From contig NZ_JAYLLH010000054.1 of assembly GCF_035818635.1 (NCBI RefSeq), positions 1-11,216 of the forward strand: DNA of 11,216 nucleotides, in the 5' to 3' direction. This document shows, piece after piece, positions 5,749-11,216 of the stretch. The notes below the pieces were generated by a model that saw only the letters and a program-made list of their open reading frames with translations, was not told the DNA's origin and searched no databases. The DNA is from Mesobacterium_A hydrothermale. Lineage in GTDB: Bacteria > Pseudomonadota > Alphaproteobacteria > Rhodobacterales > Rhodobacteraceae. Each line of letters starts with the position of its first letter. Positions within the stretch are counted from its first letter, which is position 1. The position numbers and the translations under genes are program-made.

Positions 5749-8700
5749 ATGAGCACCCGTCTCGCCACTGGCGGCCGCCTGACCGACCGCGGCACGCAGA
5801 TCGAATTTTCCTTCAACGGCAAGCGGTTGAAGGGCCACCCTGGCGACACGCTGGCCTCGGCCCTGCTGGCCAATGACCAGATGCTGGTGGGCCGCAGCTT
5901 CAAGTACCACCGCCCGCGCGGGATCGTGGCCTCCGGCCCCGAAGAACCCAACGCCCTGGTCGGGCTGGGCACCGGTGCACGGTTCGAACCGAACCAGCGC
6001 ACCACCACGACCGAGCTGTTCGACGGGCTGACCGCGACCAGCCAGAACCACTGGCCCAGCCTCGAATTTGACGTGGGCGTGGTGAACAACTACGTCTGGC
6101 GGTTCCTGACCGCGGGCTTTTACTACAAGATGTTCATCCATCCGCGCCCGTTCTGGAAACACATCTACGAGCCCTTCATCCGCCAGACCGCGGGCCTGGG
6201 CAAAGCCCCCGAGACCGAGGCCCGCGACGCCGACACCTACGAGCATTTCCACGTGCATGTGGATGTGCTGGTGGTCGGTGGCGGCGTTGCCGGGCTGCAA
6301 GCGGCCAAGGCCGCGGCAGAACAGGGCACCAGCGTCATGGTGATCGAGCAAACCGCCCACTGGGGCGGTCGCGCCCCGGTCGACGGCGGCACGATTGACG
6401 GCCAATCGCCCGAAAATTGGGTGAACGAAACCGTTCAATCCCTTGCAAATCAAGAAAATGTCACCCTGCGTAGCCGGACCATGGCGGCGGGTGTCTTTGA
6501 TCACGGCTATGTCGTGGCCTATGAACGTGTCGCCGATCACGCGCCGGGCAGCGAAGGCCCGCGCCACCGTCTGTGGCGCATCCGGGCCAGGCAGATCGTG
6601 ACCGCCACCGGCGCCATCGAACGCCCGCTGTCCTTTGCCGGCAACGATATTCCCGGCGTCATGCTGGCCTCTGCGGTGCGCGACTACGTCGTGAACTGGG
6701 GCGTTTCGGTGGGTGACCGGACCGTGGTCGTCACCAACAACGACGACGCCTATCGTACTGCGATCACGATGAAAAACGCCGGTCTGACCGTTCCCGCGAT
6801 CCTCGATGCGCGGCCCGCGGGCGGTGGCGCGCTGATGGCAGAGGCGCGTGCCCTTGGCATCCGGGTCGAAACCGGGCGCGGCATCGCCAAGGTCAAGGGC
6901 GGCAAGCGCGTGACCGGCGTGGTCATGTGCGACCAGGCCGGCGAAGGCGCGATGCTGGAAGAAATCGCCTGTGACGCCGTTGCCATGTCGGGCGGCTGGT
7001 CACCGGTCGTGCACTTGTGGTCGCACTGCGGCGGCAAGCTGATCTGGGACGACGCACAGGCGTTTTTCCGTCCCGATCCCGACCGCGCGCCGACCGGGCA
7101 GGATGGGGCGCCCATGGTGGTCACCGCCGGGTCTGCAAGCGGAGCAATGAACCTGAAGACAGTTCTTCAGGATTCTGATATGGCAGGGAAAACCGCGTTG
7201 AAGCGCGTGGGTGGTCGCCCTGCGGACAGCGCGGCCCCGCTGGTCGATACCCAGGACGAAGCGGCGCTGGAACCGGTCTGGCTGATGCCGCAAGGCGCCC
7301 GCTACGCGCTGCGTGGCAAGGCGTGGCTGGACTACCAGAACGACGTCAAGGTGTCTGACGTGCAACTGGCGGCGTGCGAAGGCTATGAATCGGTCGAACA
7401 TACCAAGCGCTACACCACTCTGGGGATGGCCTCAGACCAAGGTAAGCTTAGCAATATCAATGGACTGGCGGTTCTTTCTGATGCGCTTGGGGAACCCATT
7501 CCGCAGGTCGGAACCACCACCTTCCGTCCGCCCTACACGCCCATCAGCCTTGGTGCCATCGCCGGCGAGGCGCGCGGCAAGGTGTTCCAGCCGATCCGCC
7601 GCACCCCGATGCACGCCTGGCACGAGGCGCAGGGCGCCAAGTGGGAGCCGGTGGGACACTGGCGCCGACCCTATTGCTATCCGAAGGCGGGCGAAACCGC
7701 CGAGGCGGCCGTGCACCGCGAAGTGCGCGCCGTGCGGAACAGCGTGGGGATGCTGGATGCCTCGACCCTGGGCAAGATCATCGTCAAGGGGCCCGATGCG
7801 GGCCGGTTCCTCGACATGCTCTATACCAACATGATGAGCACGCTGAAGCCGGGCAAATGCCGCTATGGGCTGATGTGCACCGAAAACGGGTTCCTGACCG
7901 ATGATGGCGTCGTGGCGCGCATAGACGAGGACACGTTCCTGTGCCACACCACCACTGGCGGCGCGGACCGCATCCACGCCCATATGGAAGACTGGCTGCA
8001 ATGCGAATGGTGGTATTGGCAGGTCTACACCGCCAACGTGACCGAGCAATATGCCCAGATCGCCGTGGTCGGCCCCAAGGCCCGCAAGGTGCTGGAAAAG
8101 CTGGGTGGAATGGACGTTTCCAAGGAAACGCTGCCGTTCATGGAATGGAAGGACGGCACGCTGGGCGGGTTCCCGGTGCGGATTTATCGCATCAGTTTCT
8201 CGGGCGAGTTGTCTTATGAAATCGCGGTGCCTGCGAACATGGGGCAGGCGCTTTGGGACAAGCTTTTCGAGGCCGGTCGGGAATTTGACGTCACCCCCTA
8301 TGGTACCGAAGGGCTGCATGTGCTGCGGGCCGAAAAGGGCTTTATCATGATCGGGGACGAAACCGACGGCACCGTGATCCCGCAGGATCTGGGGCTGAAC
8401 TGGGCGATCTCGAAGAAGAAAGAGGATTTCCTGGGCAAGCGGGCACAGGAACGCAGCCATATGGCCGATCCGAACCGCTGGAAACTGGTGGGGCTGGAAA
8501 CGCTGGACGGGTCGGTTCTGCCGGACGGGTCCTATGCCGTGGCCGAGGGCGTCAACGCCAATGGCCAGCGCAACACCCAAGGGCGCGTGACCTCGACCTA
8601 TTATTCGCCGACGTTGAACCGGGGCATCGCCATGGGGCTGGTCCACAGAGGGCCAGACCGCATGGGCGAAGTGATCGAGTTCAATACCGTCGAAGGGGCC

Positions 8701-8766
8701 ACCATCAAGGCCAAGATCGTCAGCCCCGTTTTCTATGACCCGGAAGGGGAGAAACAGAATGTCTGA
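5749..8766 (+). CDS. soxA: Sarcosine oxidase subunit alpha (heterotetrameric)
   Basis: 1005 residues, full length for the family. Residues about 18-90 form the N-terminal ferredoxin-like/ubiquitin-fold domain (IEFSFNGKRLKGHPGDTLAS). A dinucleotide-binding Rossmann domain starts at VDVLVVGGGVAGLQAAKAA (171-189, GGGVAG at 177-182) and binds NAD+ in this family; TATGAIERPL and the GNDIPGVMLASAVRDY stretch belong to it. From about residue 614 the protein is a GcvT-like/aminomethyltransferase folate domain, from PMHAWHEAQGAKWEPVGHW to the end. It accepts the methyl carbon of sarcosine onto tetrahydrofolate. The protein is cytoplasmic. The start at 5749 follows AAGG by 9 bases. The stop overlaps soxG by 8 bases (ATGTCTGA). 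Three short lower-GC patches (near 6421-6480, 7141-7200 and 7441-7500, each about 48-50% by hand count) interrupt otherwise GC-rich coding sequence. Confidence 0.96.
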   Translation: MSTRLATGGRLTDRGTQIEFSFNGKRLKGHPGDTLASALLANDQMLVGRSFKYHRPRGIVASGPEEPNALVGLGTGARFEPNQRTTTTELFDGLTATSQNHWPSLEFDVGVVNNYVWRFLTAGFYYKMFIHPRPFWKHIYEPFIRQTAGLGKAPETEARDADTYEHFHVHVDVLVVGGGVAGLQAAKAAAEQGTSVMVIEQTAHWGGRAPVDGGTIDGQSPENWVNETVQSLANQENVTLRSRTMAAGVFDHGYVVAYERVADHAPGSEGPRHRLWRIRARQIVTATGAIERPLSFAGNDIPGVMLASAVRDYVVNWGVSVGDRTVVVTNNDDAYRTAITMKNAGLTVPAILDARPAGGGALMAEARALGIRVETGRGIAKVKGGKRVTGVVMCDQAGEGAMLEEIACDAVAMSGGWSPVVHLWSHCGGKLIWDDAQAFFRPDPDRAPTGQDGAPMVVTAGSASGAMNLKTVLQDSDMAGKTALKRVGGRPADSAAPLVDTQDEAALEPVWLMPQGARYALRGKAWLDYQNDVKVSDVQLAACEGYESVEHTKRYTTLGMASDQGKLSNINGLAVLSDALGEPIPQVGTTTFRPPYTPISLGAIAGEARGKVFQPIRRTPMHAWHEAQGAKWEPVGHWRRPYCYPKAGETAEAAVHREVRAVRNSVGMLDASTLGKIIVKGPDAGRFLDMLYTNMMSTLKPGKCRYGLMCTENGFLTDDGVVARIDEDTFLCHTTTGGADRIHAHMEDWLQCEWWYWQVYTANVTEQYAQIAVVGPKARKVLEKLGGMDVSKETLPFMEWKDGTLGGFPVRIYRISFSGELSYEIAVPANMGQALWDKLFEAGREFDVTPYGTEGLHVLRAEKGFIMIGDETDGTVIPQDLGLNWAISKKKEDFLGKRAQERSHMADPNRWKLVGLETLDGSVLPDGSYAVAEGVNANGQRNTQGRVTSTYYSPTLNRGIAMGLVHRGPDRMGEVIEFNTVEGATIKAKIVSPVFYDPEGEKQNV

Positions 8767-9325
8767 AGCCGTCAGCGCCCTGAACGGAGCTCGATACGAA
8801 GGCATCGCGCAGATTGCCGACGCCGGTCCGGTGGGCATGATCACCCTGCGCGGCACGTTCGAGGACGAAGCCTTTGGCGACACACTGTCAATCGTGGCCG
8901 GCCTGGCGCTGCCCGGTGAGCGCCGCCTGTCGGCGAACGGCGACCGCAGCCTGCTGTGGATGTCGCCGGATGAGCTGCTGTTGATCTGTTCCTACTACGA
9001 GGCGCCGCGTCTGACCGAACAGTTGGCCGAGGCGCTGGCAGACACCCACGCGCTGGTGCTGAACGTATCGGATGCGCGGGCGATGTTCACGTTGACGGGG
9101 GTGTTGTCGCGCGAGGTCCTGGCGAAACTGTCGCCAACCGACGTGGCCCCCGATGCCTTTGCCGAAGGCGACGTGCGCCGGACGCACCTGGGTCAGGTCG
9201 CAGCGGGTTTCTGGATGGAAGCGGACGGCACGATCCGCATCGTCTGCTTCCGTTCGGTCGCTCAGTACATGTTTGACCTGCTGTGCACCGTGGCCGTGCC
9301 GGGCAGCGAAGTGGGCTATTTCTGA
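8759..9325 (+). CDS. soxG: Sarcosine oxidase subunit gamma
   Basis: 188 residues, normal for the family, related to the GcvT/YgfZ fold. The start at 8759 overlaps the soxA stop by 8 bases and is preceded by a strong GGAAGGGGAG (8742-8751) 7 bases upstream; the in-frame ATG at 8735 lies inside soxA and is not supported. Family-like segments include RSLLWMSPDELLLIC (65-79), LNVSDARAMFTLTG and the C-terminal FRSVAQYMFDLLC. It packs with the alpha subunit to complete the enzyme and has no separate catalytic motif visible. It is the last gene of the operon; coupling to soxA should keep subunit amounts matched. Confidence 0.93.
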   Translation: MSEAVSALNGARYEGIAQIADAGPVGMITLRGTFEDEAFGDTLSIVAGLALPGERRLSANGDRSLLWMSPDELLLICSYYEAPRLTEQLAEALADTHALVLNVSDARAMFTLTGVLSREVLAKLSPTDVAPDAFAEGDVRRTHLGQVAAGFWMEADGTIRIVCFRSVAQYMFDLLCTVAVPGSEVGYF

Positions 9326-9534
9326 TTTCGAAAACCGGCGCCTTGTCGGGGGCGTCGACCGGATTTAGGCCCTTCGCGCGTGGCAGCGTCGGCCGTGGGT
9401 CGGGTCCGTTCCCCGGGATGCCGGCCTGACCTTTCTGCACACCGCAGGCATCGAATCCATGCAAGCGGCCTTGACCTTCGACGGGCTTCGGCACAGGTAA
9501 AGGGCAGGCAACCATAACACTGGGAGAGACCAAA
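9326..9534 (+). promoter_or_regulatory. Intergenic region carrying the sodB promoter
   Basis: 209 bases without a gene. At its start, AAAACCGG-CGCC (9331-9342) can pair with GGCG-TCGA-CCGGATTT (9351-9366) with a 4-base bulge; this is a weak end-of-operon hairpin candidate after soxG. TTGACC at 9471-9476 is a good -35-like box, but the matching -10 (around 9495-9501, GGTAAA) is poor. The sodB ribosome site GGGAGAG (9522-9528) is strong, 6 bases before the ATG. The exact transcription start cannot be set from sequence. Confidence 0.35.
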
Positions 9535-10134
9535 ATGGCTTTCGAACTTCCCGATCTTCCCTACGCACATGACGCGCTGGCCTCCAAGGGCATGAGCGCC
9601 GAAACACTGGAATATCACCACGACCTGCACCACAAGGCCTATGTCGACAACGGCAACAAGCTGATCGCCGGGACCGAATGGGAAGGCAAGTCGCTGGAAG
9701 ACATCATCACCGGCACCTACCAGGCCGGAGCCGTGACCCAGAACGGCATCTTCAACAACGCGTCGCAGCACTGGAACCACATGCAGTTCTGGGAGATGAT
9801 GGGCCCGAACCACAACGACATGCCGTCCGAATTGGAAGCGGCGCTGGTCGACAGCTTTGGCTCGGTCGACAAGTTCAAGGAAGAATTCGCCGCCGCGGGC
9901 GCAGGTCAGTTCGGCTCTGGCTGGTGCTGGCTGGTCAAGGACACCGATGGCGGCCTGAAAGTCACCAAGACCGAAAACGGCGTGAATCCGCTGTGCTTCG
10001 GTCAGACTGCTCTGCTTGGGTGCGACGTGTGGGAACATTCGTACTACATCGATTTCCGCAACAAGCGCCCGGCCTACCTGTCGAACTTCCTGTCGAACCT
10101 GGTGAACTGGGAAAACGTCGCGTCGCGCCTGTGA
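9535..10134 (+). CDS. sodB: Superoxide dismutase, iron type
   Basis: 199 residues, full length, no signal peptide, so cytoplasmic. It converts superoxide to O2 and H2O2. The sequence aligns well by eye with E. coli SodB from FELPxLPYAxDAL onward. Metal ligands are all present: His28 in EYHHDLHH, His82 in WNH, and Asp164 and His168 in CDVWEHSYYIDF. The active-site glutamine is Gln78 in NNASQHWNH, the iron-type position, and the Mn-type glutamine position (TENG, near 149) lacks Gln. This favours Fe over Mn, though cambialistic use cannot be excluded. It lies 209 bases after soxG with its own ribosome site and terminator, so it is probably a single-gene unit. Sarcosine oxidase makes H2O2, not superoxide, so a functional link is only suggestive. 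Confidence 0.95.
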   Translation: MAFELPDLPYAHDALASKGMSAETLEYHHDLHHKAYVDNGNKLIAGTEWEGKSLEDIITGTYQAGAVTQNGIFNNASQHWNHMQFWEMMGPNHNDMPSELEAALVDSFGSVDKFKEEFAAAGAGQFGSGWCWLVKDTDGGLKVTKTENGVNPLCFGQTALLGCDVWEHSYYIDFRNKRPAYLSNFLSNLVNWENVASRL

Positions 10135-10154
10135 TCGCGCAGCGCTGAGACCCG

Positions 10155-10194
10155 AAAGGCCCCGCATCCCGGATGCGGGGCCTTTTGAGTTTTG
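10155..10194 (+). terminator. Rho-independent terminator after sodB
   Basis: AAAGGCCCCGCATC (10155-10168) pairs perfectly with GATGCGGGGCCTTT (10172-10185) across a 3-base CCG loop. It is followed by T and then GAG and a second T-run (10191-10193). It lies 20 bases after the sodB stop. The A-rich 5' flank means it could also act on the opposite strand. Confidence 0.88.
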
Positions 10195-10255
10195 ACCCTT
10201 GCCATTCGCCGCGCGTGGGTCCAAGCCTGAGGGACAAATTCCGCAGGGTTTCCAG

Positions 10256-11146
10256 ATGACTGACGCAGCCAAGGGTGTTTTCGCGCTGACAGCCGCCTGC
10301 GTGATCTGGGGGCTGTCACCACTGTATTACAAGCTGCTGTCCCATGTGCCGCCGCCCGAACTGCTGGCGCACCGGACCTTCTGGTCTTTCGTGACCTTTG
10401 CCGGTGTGCTGACCGCACAGGGCAAGCTGCGGCGTCTGCCCGTAGCGCTGTCCGGGTGGCGGAACTTCGGGCTTGTCGCCGTCGCGGCGCTGATGATTTC
10501 GACGAACTGGTTCCTGTTCATCGTGTCGATCCAGATCGACCATGCGACCGAGGCGAGCCTGGGCTATTACATCTTTCCGCTGGTGTCGGCGCTTCTGGGG
10601 GTGGTGTTCTATGGCGAGCCGATGGGCCGGGGCAAGGCGATCGCCCTGTCCCTGGCCACGGCGGCGGTGCTGGTGCTGACCGTGGGCTTGGGCGTGGCGC
10701 CGTGGATTTCGCTTGTTCTGGCAACGACCTTTGGCCTGTATGGCCTGATCAAGAAGCGGCTGACCGTGGGGCCCATTACCTCTGTTACCTCAGAGGTGCT
10801 GCTGCTGCTGCCCTTGGCGGCGGGCTGGTTGTTATGGCTGGAAATGGGGCAGGGCGGTGCCTTTGGTCGGGATATGTTCACCACGCTGATGCTGGCTTTT
10901 TCCGGGGTGCTGACGGCGCTGCCGCTGATCCTGTTTTCCTATGCCTCGCAGCGCTGCACCATGGCGACGGTGGGGCTGGTGCAATACCTGAACCCCACAT
11001 TGCAGTTCCTGTGCGCGGTTCTGGTCTTCGGCGAACCCTTCGGGCCATATCACGCGATGGCGTTTGGCCTGATCTGGACGGCGCTGGCGATCTATTCCGC
11101 CGACATGCTGCGCAAGGACCTGGCGCGGCGGAAACTGGCGGCCTAG
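10256..11146 (+). CDS. rarD: RarD-type EamA/DMT family transporter
   Basis: 296 residues from the ATG at 10256, the same length as E. coli RarD. AGGG (10245-10248) lies 7 bases upstream; the longer frame from 10199 would start in the sodB terminator flank and add a hydrophilic leader unlike the family. The N-terminal signature KGVFALTAACVIWGLSPLYY followed by KLLSHVPPPELLAHRTFWS is typical of RarD. About ten hydrophobic segments form two EamA halves (about 5-140 and 150-290), so it is an inner-membrane permease of the drug/metabolite transporter superfamily. E. coli RarD is named for a chloramphenicol-sensitivity phenotype, but the natural substrate is not established. It is separated from sodB by a terminator. 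No link to the sox genes is evident. Confidence 0.88.
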   Translation: MTDAAKGVFALTAACVIWGLSPLYYKLLSHVPPPELLAHRTFWSFVTFAGVLTAQGKLRRLPVALSGWRNFGLVAVAALMISTNWFLFIVSIQIDHATEASLGYYIFPLVSALLGVVFYGEPMGRGKAIALSLATAAVLVLTVGLGVAPWISLVLATTFGLYGLIKKRLTVGPITSVTSEVLLLLPLAAGWLLWLEMGQGGAFGRDMFTTLMLAFSGVLTALPLILFSYASQRCTMATVGLVQYLNPTLQFLCAVLVFGEPFGPYHAMAFGLIWTALAIYSADMLRKDLARRKLAA

Positions 11147-11216
11147 TGGATTGATCGCGACAAACGAGTCCGAATTGGGATTCCCATTTGGTGCTGGCCG
11201 TGCGAGTCATGCTGAT
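11147..11216. other. Gene-free 3' flank with clustered GANTC sites
   Basis: 70 bases with no coding frame assigned. GANTC sites (the recognition sequence of the alphaproteobacterial methylase CcrM) occur at 11166-11170, 11179-11183 and 11204-11208. A small dyad TGGGA-T-TCCCA spans 11176-11186. The window ends before any downstream gene. The region may be the promoter of the next gene or the edge of an element. Confidence 0.4.

Noticed and set aside
5636..5752. Possible extra small gene in the soxD-soxA gap
   Set aside because: The only open frame through it overlaps soxD out of frame and has an Arg/Pro-rich, composition-driven translation; the gap is better explained by the hairpin element.
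7432..8883. A 483-codon minus-strand open frame opposite soxA and the start of soxG
   Set aside because: It is a shadow of the folate-binding domain of soxA; no motif or ribosome site supports it.
9316..10272. A 318-codon minus-strand open frame opposite sodB
   Set aside because: It runs through the sodB terminator and opposite an SOD with all metal ligands, and has no recognisable domain.

Overview
The window looks like chromosomal DNA of an alphaproteobacterium, most likely Rhodobacteraceae (Roseobacter group). This rests on high GC (by eye well above 60% in most genes), a ccmI-ruvX-DUF1289 gene run, and SoxB/SoxA and SodB proteins that read as typical of that family. It is mostly ordinary housekeeping and metabolic content with one clear oddity. 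No rRNA, tRNA, CRISPR array or transposase gene was seen, and no gap between genes exceeds about 210 bases.

Layout. (1) Bases 2-1153, plus strand: an RTX (GGxGxD) calcium-binding repeat protein with an N-terminal membrane segment, possibly cut by the window edge. (2) Bases 1179-3523, minus strand, read as ccmI, then ruvX, then a DUF1289 protein: a compact operon for cytochrome c maturation, Holliday-junction/RNA processing and a small four-cysteine protein. ccmI carries an internal tandem duplication at its 3' end. (3) Bases 3524-3707: divergent regulatory gap. (4) Bases 3708-9325, plus strand: the heterotetrameric sarcosine oxidase operon soxB-(orf122)-soxD-soxA-soxG. A low-GC 122-codon gene of unknown function sits between soxB and soxD, joined to both with almost no spacing. 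(5) Bases 9535-10134: iron-type superoxide dismutase sodB, closed by a strong rho-independent terminator. (6) Bases 10256-11146: a RarD-type EamA/DMT permease. (7) The last 70 bases hold no gene but contain three GANTC sites and a small dyad.

How the genes fit together. SoxBDAG oxidises sarcosine to glycine, passes the methyl carbon to tetrahydrofolate and releases hydrogen peroxide. This is the final step of glycine betaine/choline breakdown, a common carbon and nitrogen route in marine Rhodobacteraceae. SodB lies just downstream and also handles reactive oxygen, but it appears to be a separate transcription unit. The best candidate for something undescribed is the inserted orf122. It looks like an accessory gene captured at the soxB/soxD translational junction without breaking the operon.
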